Shown here: positions 46,324-57,481 of the stretch, piece after piece | Numbering within the stretch: position 1 is the stretch's first letter | How the letters are laid out: the number at the start of each line of letters is the position of its first letter | Origin: Phycomyces blakesleeanus NRRL 1555(-) | Taxonomy: Eukaryota > Mucoromycota > Mucoromycetes > Mucorales > Phycomycetaceae | Assembly: GCF_001638985.1 (NCBI RefSeq) | Contig: NW_017265145.1 | Coordinates: forward strand, 1,116,001 to 1,180,000 | Direction: 5' to 3' | Length of the DNA: 64,000 nt | Notes under the pieces: model-generated | The model's database searches: none | What the model was told of the DNA's origin: nothing | What the model saw: the letters and a program-made list of their open reading frames with translations, nothing else | Made by a program: the position numbers and the translations under genes

Positions 46324-49300
46324 GATGAGATGGCAATGAACAACAGTAGTGATAATAATAATATTTTTAAAAAAAAGAAGTAGAATAGGGCTTCTATTAT
46401 CTTTATATATTTATTAATTTATCTTTCTAGAGTAAAGAACTTCTTTTCGATTCTATCATCTTTTATACTCTTTCTACAGGCTCTAGGATATTCCTGCAGA
46501 TTCCAGAAAACACCAGAACATCTGTGATACCGACTGACCCGCAGTCGTGTGTGACTTCGATAACCCTTAGATATTTCCTTTTATATATAAAGGAAAAATA
46601 AATTGGTACTGGCGGAGAAGGAGAAACTTAACTTTTCATTTGACCTGATAAAGTGAGCAAAGCCTTTTTTTTTCTTTTTTTTTCTTAATTCAAAAACCAG
46701 TAAAATATCTCGACTCATACGCAAAGATTGACTTGTGTTTCCTGCGTCATTTGTAGGGCATAGCGGATTTATTTATTTATTTATTTTTATAACAGTAGCA
46801 ATAATAACAATAACAATAACAACAGCACCAACCAGTACCAGTACCAGTACCAGTACAAACATCAGCAGCAACCAAAATAAAAATAAAGATTATACAAAGC
46901 ACCCCTATGACGTTAAATCTTGAATTGAAACAGGGCTGAGATTGTATTGTTTTATTTTGTGATATGCCACTGTAGAGCTTTCATTATAATGTCGTTCTTC
47001 ACCAAACTTTAGTCTAAACCTTCGCAGGAGTTATAGGGGGTATCTATTGGCAAATCTCAATACAGAACATTTTAAGATTGACTAGTACAGCTAATTACTT
47101 AGAATTGGTGAGTCAGTGAGTGTGTAATTCTTCGTCAAAACTCTATAGCTTAACCCTTCTATGCAAAATAGAACTCTTAAGAACTTATACGTATTTATAA
47201 GATGGTGTAACGATTAGTCTAAAAACTAGGAAAAAAAATTGCGATATGGAAGAAACACAACTTCTTTATTTTTATAAAATAGTGCCAAATGTTTTTTTTG
47301 TATGGAGCCATTCATAGGCTCAGGTTTATTGATAAAGTCTCGAAATTTGGCTACTACAATGAGAAATTAAACTGTTTGTTTGGAGGGTTGCTAGGATATA
47401 TATGCAAGATTTTTTAACAAAGGGTGAGACTATATAACATTGGGAATGATTATTCTACAGAAATGAAACGGACCAACATTGCCGGGGTAGGCTATTCAAT
47501 AGATGTCATGAAAAATTGTCTAATAAAAAGGATCGTTTTGATCAGAATATATGATTAGATACCAAAAACAAAATCAATTCTAGATCCAAATTTACTAAGC
47601 AAAGTTTCTCTACACTTATAAGTAACATAATGTAGAACGTTAAGGTCCGCCATCTTGAGAATGTTTTCCATTGATTGCTTCAATATTGATCAAAATATCT
47701 CATTTTTTCACTTTAAAAAACTATTTACTAATCAACTTTTCGATATTTACACCACATAAGCATGTCTGATCCAAAAAGTTCCCTCAGACTATACACCTAA
47801 AAAATAATTGGAATCTGTGTTTTTTTTCTATTAAGTAAAGTTGTTGAGCAGAACTATTGATAATGCTCAGTGCATGTTTGACCAGCAACAGACCAATATT
47901 CATGGAGATATCGGTAGAGGTAAAAATGTCAATATCGATTTACACCATGCGATTTTGTTATTTAAATGCCCGACCGTAAAAGATGTGTGCCCCAAAAAAT
48001 TGGTCTCACTGTGCCATGGCAGGCTTTATAATAATTTAGCACAGAGTATTAGCAAGATAATAGTGTCATTTATCAAAGCAGATTATTATATATATATCTT
48101 TTTTTCTTACAAAAGTCTGTAGTGTAAATCTCGTCTCGTTACATCTAATAAAACAGCGATAATTAATAATAATACTAATAATAATAATAAAATATAACTG
48201 TGGGCTTAATTCCTGGATGCCTTTGAGTCTTTTTTTCATGTCAATTACGTTAGGTACATTCTATCAACAACGCCTTCCATTTGCCAAACTATCTGTTTAA
48301 TGAGAATATTCTCTCATAATACTATGTGTATGTGGCTGTTACCGAAATTGCACAGGAAGAATAAGAAGAAAAAGAAGTGCAAGGTTGGATAGCAAAGTAC
48401 CAGCAACTTTCCTGTCAGGTGTGTACATGGACCCTTTTTTTTAAAAAAAAAATAGAGTGCTATACACTTGAGAGCTTTAATATGGTTGGGGATATTCAGA
48501 TTATTTGAAATACGCAATGATGATAATAGTAATAATAACAATAATAAAAAAGGTTGTTGAGCAATATAAAGCTTTTTATTTTTACAGGAATTATTAGTGC
48601 TTGTTACCCGTCCTCTCTTCTCAACCTCTTTAGAAAATCCATTTATGATTCTACAAGCATGCTGTGGACAAACTGCTTGAATAAAGATTTCTTAAGAGTA
48701 TATATATATCGCACACTGTCGTTTGTGTGGAATTAATGAGAGTAAAAGTATTGATGTTGATCTATTTGACTGTAACCTATAATTGCATATGATTAATAAC
48801 CATCTCAAAGCCCATTTGAATATGTAAAATAAAGTAATTATATATGTATATCACTGAGCCACACAGCGAAACAGTAAAGGAGTTCTTTTTCTTTCTATTT
48901 GTGGGTGTATATAAACGGAAGGATCTTAGCAGAATATTTTTTTAATACTTACCTATTCACCGCATGGGTGCCCAGGGTGCATGGTTCATGGTTCATGGTT
49001 CATATTGTGTGTGTGTGTATGTGTGTGTGTAAGCGGATAATAAATCGACCCGAGGTTTGTCTAGTGAAATTGGCCTGCTTTCATGTGGGTTTTGCGGGAA
49101 GATTTTCGAGACAATGAACCAAAAGACGCCCTGACCAGGCACCTCTTTTAGGGGCTTTGGTTGGCTAGTATCATTTCCAAAAATAATAATAACTATAAGC
49201 TCTTTTTTTTAAAAAGGAAGGCCATGTCGGTGTGACAAGAGTTATAGATGTAGGCCTGTGTGTTGACCTCATCCCATTTCTGGTGTGATTTTTTAATTGT

Positions 49301-50953
49301 TGAGTATCACAAGTAAAATCACCCGGATTCTTTACATACACACTTTGTTCAATGGTAATCTTTAAAGGTGAATAATTGCTTAATATCTGTAAAGAATATG
49401 TATATACATGGCCCCCAAGTTGATTTCTATATAGTAATGACATTAAGAGTGGTTTTTATGCTCTATGGATATAAAGCAGGTATCCAACATCAAGTACCGT
49501 CAATTCCATGGTATTATTATAAATTGATATCAACAACAGCAACAACATTTCAGAATGATATCACTACTCACTAATACTATTGTTATTACTATAATCATCA
49601 CTTTCTTTGATTTATTTGGCCCATTTGTGTTAGGATTACGGTTGATATGTGTTTTGTTGTAATAGCAGTTATGCAATTCCAATTCCAATAAACTTATTCA
49701 CAGCAAAGCACATCAGAGTTTAGAGCGTTAAAATAATGAATAAAATAACAAGTGAGATTGTTGTAACAGCTCTGAATGTCTTATCTCTCCCTTTTCTTTG
49801 CACTCTTCCTGATAGCCATTAGCTGATTGTATTCTGTACCTCGCTATTTTTTCTGTCTTTCTTTTTATCGCAATGTATTCTTCTCATTGTCTTAACTAAT
49901 TGTAAATTGATTTTAATATGAACTTTAAATGAACCAAAAATCCAAAACTATATACATATTTTTCTTGGAACACAATAGTCTCTACCTTTATAATCACTTT
50001 TTCTTTTAAGAGTACAAAGAAAAAGGATTGTATTTCTTGCTGTTTTCTACCGATTGTTATTACTAGTACCTTAATTCGTTTCCCACGATTTTAGAGGCTG
50101 TTGATTGGTCAATAATACCACTTGAAAATGTGGGGAAACCAAAAAGAAAAGAAACAGAGCAAATTCTAAACGGAGCTTGAGAAAGAAAGAAAGAAAAAAG
50201 AAAAAAAAAGTACCTTGTTTCATTTTTCAAATATACACTGTATGTATGTATATAGTGATAATATGATGACTTTAGTGTAGTAAAAGTGGCTTGAACTTCT
50301 TCCTTCTTTTAATTTTGAAATCAGTACCATAAAGGAGCCAGGCCACCCGTGCTAGTATTTAAAAGAATATAAAACGAAATAGGGTCCAGTGTGAATGGGA
50401 AATCCCGGAACCAGATCCTCTCCGTACTGCCCCGACCAATTTGTTCCTTTTCTTTGTTCTTTTGTGTTAAAAGACCCTTTTTTCCCGGCAAGAGTCGGTT
50501 CTTCAAACCATGACGAAGGACCGTGTGTGTGTGTGTGTGTGAGGAGGAGGAGGGTCGAACTCCAGACAATACAAATAATAATACCATATTTATTATATTT
50601 CTATTGTATTTTTATTTCTATTATACTGGTTCCCTTAACCCGTACACGAACCCACACGAAAGCACACGAACGCACACGCTCTCACACCCCACATACACCC
50701 ACACCTTGCTCTACTCCACTCTACTTTGCTCTACTCTACTCTACCCAATAGACCATTAATAGATAGACTTGTCCGTTTGTCTCCGCCCTTCCGATCAATT
50801 GACATTTGTACCTGTACCTGTATGTCCACAAGCAAAAATAAATAAATAAATTGCAAAATATATAAAAAGAACCATCTTTAACTGTTTTTTTTTGGTTGTT
50901 GTTGTTGTTAATTTCTTAGCTTCTCTTGACTTCTATCCTACCTTTCTTCAACA
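46324..50953. other. 4.6-kb divergent intergenic region, BAG gene to PEPCK
   Basis: Likely promoters at both ends. Near PEPCK there are pyrimidine-rich and CTCTA repeats (50709-50743) and CA/GT microsatellites. A T(8)A(10) junction lies at 48435-48452. Short frames here are repetitive or AT-rich; no gene is supported. Confidence 0.45.
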
Positions 50954-52755
50954 ATGGCACCATTCAACCGCCCCGCTTCCCCTTATGGCCGTCCCGGCAG
51001 CTCCAACTCTGTTCGCAGCAAGGTTGAAGAAGAACTCTACGAAATGGCCGGCATTGACTACGACAAGGTCACGATCAAGCGCAACCCCTCTGTTGCGGTC
51101 CTTTACGAAGAGGCCCTGACTTACGAGCAAGGAACCGTGATCTCGTCTGCCGGAGCTCTGTGCGCCTACTCTGGCAAGAAGACCGGCCGTTCGCCCAAGG
51201 ACAAGCGTATCGTCGACGAGCCCACGTCGACCAAGGACATCTGGTGGGGGCCTGTGAACACCAAGATGAGCGACGAGGTGTTTCTGATCAACCGCGAGCG
51301 TGCAATTGACTACCTCAACACCCGCCCGCGTCTGTATGTGTTTGATGGCTATGCTGGCTGGGATCCCAAGTACCGCATCAAGGTCCGTGTGGTTGCGTCG
51401 CGCGCCTACCACTTGCTGTTCATGCACAACATGCTGATCCGCCCCACCGAGGCTGAGCTCGAGAACTTTGGCACTCCGGACTTTACCATCTTCAATGCTG
51501 GTGAGTTCCCTGCCAACAGATACACCACCGGCATGACCTCGACCACCTCTGTCTCGGTCAACTTTAAGCGTGCTGAGATGGTCATTCTTGGTTCTGAATA
51601 TGCTGGAGAAATGAAAAAGGGTGTAAGTGAAAAAAAAAAAATTGAGTAAATGTGGGGTTATTCGATTTTGATCCTAAAACAAATATTTTATAGATCTTTA
51701 CTGTGATGCACTACCTTATGCCCAAGGCTGGTGTTCTGTCTCTGCACTCTTCTGCTAACGAGGGACCCAAGGGTGATGTTTCGCTCTTCTTTGGTCTGTC
51801 TGGTACTGGCAAGACCACCCTCAGTGCTGATCCCAAGCGTATGTTGATTGGTGATGATGAGCACTGCTGGAGTGACAATGGTGTGTTCAACATTGAGGGA
51901 GGTTGTTACGCCAAGTGCATTGACTTGTCTGGCGAGAAGGAGCCCGATATTTTCAACGCTATCCGTTTCGGAGCCATTCTTGAGAACGTTGTTCTTGATG
52001 AGGAGTCTCGTGTAGTTGACTATTCTGATGATTTCTTGACCGAGAACACCCGTTGTGCCTACCCCATCTGTAAGTATTATTTTATTGGAGTCCAATAAAA
52101 AAAAAAGAAAGTGTTTTCTAATCGTAACTTTTTTGTAGACCATATCCCTAATGCCAAGATCCCTTGTGTTGGTAGCCACCCCAAGAACATCATCTTGTTG
52201 ACCTGCGATGCGTTTGGTGTTTTGCCTCCTGTGTCCAGATTGACTGCCGAGCAGGCCATGTACCACTTCATCTCTGGCTATACCACCAAGGTTCCCGGTA
52301 CTGAGGACGGTATTCTGGAGCCCCAGGCTACCTTCTCTGCCTGCTTCGGTGCACCTTTCCTTGTGTTGCACCCTCAGCGCTATGCATCGATGTTGGCCAA
52401 GAAGATGTCTGAGCACAAGGCCGATGCCTGGTTGATCAACACTGGTTGGATCGGAGGATCTGCCGCGACTGCCAAGCGCTGCCCTCTCAAGTACACCCGT
52501 GCCATTCTGGACTCGATCCACAGCGGCGCTCTTGCAAAGGGCAAGTTTGAGAAGTTTGAGGTGTTTGGACTCGATATTCCTACTGCTGTTGCTGGTGTGC
52601 CTGCCGAGATGTTGCATCCTCGCAAGGCCTGGCAGGGAACTCCGGCCCAGTTCACCACCTCGCTCAAGAACGTTGCCAAGATGTTTGTCTCCAACTTTGA
52701 GACCTACAAGAGCGAGGCTGCACCCGAGACCTTGGCTGCTGCCCCCAAGATCTAA
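50954..52755 (+). CDS. PCK1: Phosphoenolpyruvate carboxykinase (ATP)
   Basis: Converts oxaloacetate plus ATP to phosphoenolpyruvate, CO2 and ADP, the committed step of gluconeogenesis, in the cytosol. Exons 50954-51622, 51694-52069 and 52139-52755 (phases 0 and 1) give 553 residues, the usual length. Signature sequences: [39 protein letters not shown], the P-loop [11 protein letters not shown] at residues 257-267, [20 protein letters not shown], and [13 protein letters not shown]. All place it in the ATP-dependent class found in fungi, plants and bacteria, not the GTP class of animals. Codon use is strongly C-ending, as in abundantly expressed genes. Glucose repression of the gene is expected from the family but no operator can be named here. 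Confidence 0.97.
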
Positions 52756-53909
52756 GAAGAAAGATTATAGTCTTTTAGCCCATTAACACCTCCAACATCT
52801 CTCTCTACATACACACACACACATATATATATATGTTGTTTTTCTATCTATCATATTTCTGTAATATCCTTTCTGTCTCTTATGGTACACATGTATTTTG
52901 TATTAAAACAAAACAAAAATAAAATAAAATATTCATTTTGTCATCAATATCATCAAGAGTTGTTATTTTGGGCTATGATTTAAAAATAGATAAGAAGATA
53001 AACAGTGAACAAACGCCACCCACCGATCAATCCATCAATGTATATACATTGTCTTGATTATTTAGCTATTTTTATATTGATTATAACAAATAAAATAAAA
53101 TGCACGTGTAAATGTATGTATGTTTTGTAGATGCAAACAAGTAATAAATATTTATTTAAAAAAAGATCGATCTTTTCATATATAGAAATAATCTACATAC
53201 ATTTTCTATATATGTATATATATAAATAGATAAACACAATGTATAGATGTGTAATAGTGATAATGATAATGATAATAAAAAGTTGTTAGTGCATATAGTG
53301 TGGATTCTAAAAAAGGAATAACCAGAAAGTTGAAATGTTATTCTTTTTTTATTTGTTTGCTCCTTTTTTTATTTTATTTTTTTTAAAAAAAAAAAAAAAA
53401 GAAAAGAAATTTACTTCTTTACTTCTCCCCTTCCCTTACACACATTACATAAATATACATACACTAAATGAGTACAGATAAATATATACTATGATTATTT
53501 TAGATTTTTGGGTTTTATTTTATTTTATTTTATTTTATTTTATTTTATTTTTTTCCAATGTTATATAGATAGAAATAAAAAGAAGAATAAAGAAAAAAAA
53601 TTGATTGTAGCAAATGGTTCTATTTTTAACAGAGAAAGAGATGGAAAGGGAAAGAAACAGAAAGAAGACCAAAAGAGAGACATAAAACAAGTAGTTAATA
53701 GTAGTAGTAGTAGTAGTAGTAATATTAATATTAATATATTTATATATATATAAAAAAAAAGGAATGAAAAGTGTACATGAGAGTTTGACTGTATTGTTGT
53801 ATTGTATAGTATAGTATAGTATTTATAAATAAATGTGTGCAAGTGTATAGAGAGAAAGATAAAAGAAGGGAGAAATAATGAACATAATATTTTATATAGA
53901 TTTTTTTTC
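52756..53909. other. Convergent spacer, PEPCK and WOPR gene
   Basis: 1.15 kb of AT-rich 3' flanking DNA with a TTTTA repeat (53513-53550), an AGT trinucleotide repeat (53699-53720) and a T(8)A(16) junction at 53377-53400. No gene; the frame at 53508-53753 is made of these repeats. Confidence 0.5.
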
Positions 53910-54812
53910 TTAGATGCGTAGTTGGCCTTCTAATGCTTGGAGTTGTCGCTTGTCTTCTGAGCAGGATAGATTTCCCCAGATGATGTCTTGGGTGGTCAGA
54001 CTTGGGTAATTGAACATTTCGTCCGTAAGTTCGGCCATGTCTTCATCTGATGAGCTTGGAGATGATGTAAGAGACGGAGAGATGTCCGGAGACTGGATGG
54101 TGCAGAGAGAGAGAGACATTGATCGTGGAATGGAGATTGGTTCTGATGTTTCGGATAGGTTAGATGGCAGAGAGAGCTTTCTTCGGGTCAGTTCGGTGCG
54201 CATGGAGTGAAGGGTTGCAGAGTGGCCGCCGCTGGTGTCGAGTGGATTGAGTTCGGGATAGTATCCTTTTGGTATGCTGATCTTGCTCAGTTGGGGATGG
54301 TGTGATGGCTGCATTAGTCTTCCAGAAGCAACATCGGCCTTTGTATAGTACGAAATAAGATGGATCTTTTGGTTGTTGACTGTGCAGATTGAGAAGCTCT
54401 GTTTGATCAGCCCATTTGGCTTGTAAGAGCACCCGGCCGATGATCGTGGATATTGACTGGCATGATTGGCTTTGTTTAATGATGATGATGAAGATGATAA
54501 TGAAGAAGAAGAAGAAGATGATGATGATATTGAAGATGATATTGAGAGGTGTCTGCGTCTGTGCTTTGTGTTTAATTCGCGATAAGTCAGGAAGCTGCCG
54601 AGTACACGGCTAGGAGACCAGGTCCGGCCATCGGTCCACCTTCTTACACCGGCCTCACGCTCATCCCAGGCAAACACCGATCCAGAAGTGATATGGACTC
54701 GTTCTTTGGATGACAGTCTTCGCTGGACACGGTTGAGTTGGCCTCTTCTGCAGGCCTCAAATATTATGAGAGCATCCTGAGGGGTTTTGATGTGACCAAT
54801 AAAAGTATCCAT
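53910..54812 (-). CDS. Gti1/Pac2 (WOPR) family transcriptional regulator
   Basis: WOPR proteins (Wor1, Ryp1, Gti1, Pac2) are fungal DNA-binding switches for morphology, development and virulence-related growth. One exon of 300 residues. The first WOPR box is clear at residues 1-85: GHIKTPQDALIIFEACRRGQ, RVQRRLSSKERVHITSGSVF, GVRRWTDGRTWSPSRVLG and FLTYREL. A serine run of about 25 residues separates it from the second box: KPNGLIKQSFSI, KIHLISYYTKADVASGRL and QPSHHPQLSKISIPKGYY. The C-terminal 100 residues are Ser-rich with acidic patches. The protein is short for a WOPR member, close to the Pac2/Gti1 core. The poly-Ser coding run is a TCA/TCT repeat and may vary in length. Confidence 0.92.
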   Translation of the reverse strand: MDTFIGHIKTPQDALIIFEACRRGQLNRVQRRLSSKERVHITSGSVFAWDEREAGVRRWTDGRTWSPSRVLGSFLTYRELNTKHRRRHLSISSSISSSSSSSSSLSSSSSSLNKANHASQYPRSSAGCSYKPNGLIKQSFSICTVNNQKIHLISYYTKADVASGRLMQPSHHPQLSKISIPKGYYPELNPLDTSGGHSATLHSMRTELTRRKLSLPSNLSETSEPISIPRSMSLSLCTIQSPDISPSLTSSPSSSDEDMAELTDEMFNYPSLTTQDIIWGNLSCSEDKRQLQALEGQLRI

Positions 54813-55370
54813 GGCAATTCGGTTTATTCTTATTTATTTTTTTATTTATATAAAAAAAAAATTAAAAAGAGAGAAAGAAATAATGAAGGAAAAGAGATAA
54901 AGAGAAAAGAAAAAAGGAAATAAATAAGTTTTTTATTTTTTATTGTAATTATTTAATTTTTCTTTTTTGAATAAAAAAAAATGGCATTTTCATAAAATAA
55001 TAATAGGGGATTAACGTTTAAAATACAAAAAAATAATAAAAATAGAGTAATAGAAACATATAGATTATTTTAATGATTTTTTTCTATTGGATTCTATTGT
55101 AAATTTCCTGTTATTCTTATTTTAGTATTTTAAAGAATATATAATATAATATAATATAATATAAAAAAAGTCTCTTTTGAATTCTGTATTTTGATGCGAT
55201 TGTCTTGTTCGATCCTTGATCGTGCTAAAATATCGATATTTACGTCATGCGGAGTCTAGAACATTTCGAACAATCGATAAATAAATATTTAATTTTAAGA
55301 TCTAACTATCCAAGGTGCTTCTGTCCCGACGTATTGGGTTGGTTTTAAAAATAAAGAATTTATATAATTT
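54813..55370. other. Spacer, WOPR promoter and ceramidase 3' end
   Basis: 558 bp, very AT-rich, with A-runs and an ATATA repeat near 55137-55162. No gene. Confidence 0.5.
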
Positions 55371-56646
55371 TTAACTTTTGTTGCTAACAAAAGGTACGAT
55401 CCCCCAATATTCAATCATTGGCTCTTTTCCATGTAATCTCATTGATTCATGGCCGCACCCAGCAAAGAATAGGTAAAGACTTGCAGACATCTACAAAATA
55501 CATTAGATTAATTTTCTGGGTTGCTACAAATTAGACTTGCCAGAATATGCCACCTAACAGATAAATAATATTAGAAATACTTTTACAAATTTGATCTAAT
55601 CTAATATGTAACTTACCAAGCATGAAGTTGCGGATTTGGTAAGGAATCAAACACAAAACACAGGTTTGTATCAAACAGCCATACAAGGATTGCAAGTACA
55701 AGGCATTGTGTGCCCTGGCGGAACAGTCGGCTGACTTGCTTATTCTGCACTCCCTTGTACAGTTTCCAGACAAGCCAGAAGCAACTCCACATGACAACTC
55801 CGAACCTATATGTATAACCAAAGAAAAAGAAAGTTTATTTGAATATCTTTGTTGTTCTTTACTTACGATGTTTGGAATAGATAAAACTGTATTGATCCCT
55901 TGAACTGACTGGTTAGGTAGGTTGCTAGTCCACAATAGATTCCAATAGCAAGTCCATATTGGTAGCCTTGATCACTCAACAGAACCCACAACAGATAACT
56001 TGCTGTCCAGACCATTGGAACCTTTCTTGAGAATCTTTGGTTATCTTTATATGAACTTTGGACATTATGTCATTCAAGAGCACCACTTGCCTCGTCCCAC
56101 ATTTGATATTCAAACTGAAGTGTTCCATGAAATAATACACTATGTAATAATTATTAAAATTTATTTAAAATTTATTTATCTATTTATTCTTACCTGCCAA
56201 TTCCAACCACAACAATAAATAAATAGCTAGTCGAGATTTTCAACCCCAAAGAGTTATGATGCAGTGAAAATCCTAATAATCCCATTGTAACCATTGCCAG
56301 ACTCTAAATTATATATTATATAATTAATTAGATGACTATATTACAACACTATCCCAATCAACACCAGCATCCAATATAAATAAATAACTACATGTATTCT
56401 AAATCCTAAATTCTAAATCCTAAATCCTAAATTCTAAATTTTAAATTCTATTTCATTTCAACTTGCAGATATTGTATTCCAAAACTCGGCAATATAGTAA
56501 GAATGTACGTAATTTTCTTCGCACCTATAAAACACCATATTTGTACATTGTAAAAGTAAGCAACTATTTATATTTATTTATATTTATTTTATTTACCAGT
56601 CAACCGAACTTGTAGTTGGTCCCCAGTAACCATCCTGATGACTCAT
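55371..56646 (-). CDS. Alkaline ceramidase (ACER/YPC1 family)
   Basis: Membrane-embedded zinc hydrolase of the ER or Golgi that splits ceramide into sphingoid base and fatty acid. Eight exons (56646-56597, 56524-56467, 56303-56194, 56139-56091, 56021-55867, 55805-55617, 55553-55541, 55490-55371) give 247 residues. The N-terminus MSHQDGYWGPTTSSVDW then CEEN carries the calcium-site Asp-Trp-x-Glu-x-Asn. The catalytic residues of human ACER3 have equivalents at the same spacing: Ser and His in GSVLFHGTLQFEYQMWDE with the Asp 11 residues after His, and HAWWH for the two remaining zinc histidines. Introns 2, 4 and 7 begin GCAAGT and must be GC-AG introns to keep frame and family sequence. Exon 7 is only 13 nt. 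The next gene upstream ends 139 bp away on the same strand. Confidence 0.88.
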
Positions 56647-56785
56647 TTCAGTCGAAATCTCTCAAACCAAAAAAATTTTAAAGAGAAAGAAAAGAGAGAG
56701 AGAGAGAAAATAATTTATTTTATTATTAATTTTATATATAAAAAAAATAATTATATATATTTTGTGTAAATAAATAAAATATTGT

Positions 56786-57481
56786 TTACATTCCAACATC
56801 ATCCATCCAGGTAATCATCCTTTTAAACATCTCATTGTCCTCATTGACAGTCTCATGGTCTATCCAACCCTCCAAGAAGGCTGGAGGGGTTGAGTTTGGT
56901 AGACTGGAGACAAGGGCGATTGGAAAACGTGGTTCGAATTCACTAGACGGCAGGTCTGTCTTTGTAGAGTGTTTTGGCTCTAAAAGCACCAAACCAGACA
57001 CGGGCTTATTGGACACATATTTCTGACAAACTCTCCAGGATTCATAATCATGTCCGATAAAGAGAGGGGGAAAGAATGAGAGGGATTTTGTACAATCCGA
57101 TAATTCTATAATACAGACAAGGTTATTTAATCTATTGAGTGATTCCATGTCTCTTGATTTAACCTTTGTAATACATATTCAATCGTTCGTCTGGCCCAAG
57201 GTGCTTGTCTGTTATTGATAAGTGTGCGACTGTAGACATGTAACCGAGTTGACTCAATCGATTCTGCCACTCTGCAGACCAACTTTTTTTTTTTATTAAT
57301 TTTATTTTCTTAATTATTATTTACCTTACCCTTTGGGTGCATTGGTTTCAAGTATCAATATTGGAGTGGGTCTTTTGATAGGTGAACTGTTGGACGCATC
57401 CATGGCAGTCAAGCTAACCTTTGAACGTATTTGACATGCAAATTTTTTTAAATTCAAAAACCTGCTACTTTTGGCAAACAT
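56786..57481 (-). CDS. Small alpha/beta-hydrolase-fold-like protein, possibly mitochondrial
   Basis: Exons 57481-57330, 57282-57164 and 57105-56786 give 196 residues. The N-terminus (MFAKSSRFLNLKKFACQIRS) is basic and amphipathic, like a mitochondrial presequence. PTPILILETNAPKGWSAEWQ reads as the first strand and loop of an alpha/beta hydrolase, and PPLFIGHDYESWRVCQKYV resembles the nucleophile elbow, followed by a strand (SGLVLLEP). The elbow has Asp-Tyr-Glu where active enzymes have a Ser-x-Gly, so the protein may be catalytically altered or inactive. The last intron (57163-57106, GTTAAA donor) was chosen because it joins YYKELSDC in frame. I do not recognise the exact family. Confidence 0.6.

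Noticed and set aside
51688..52617. 309-codon minus-strand open frame opposite PEPCK
   Set aside because: It is the mirror of C-ending codons in a highly biased gene; the plus strand encodes a complete PEPCK.
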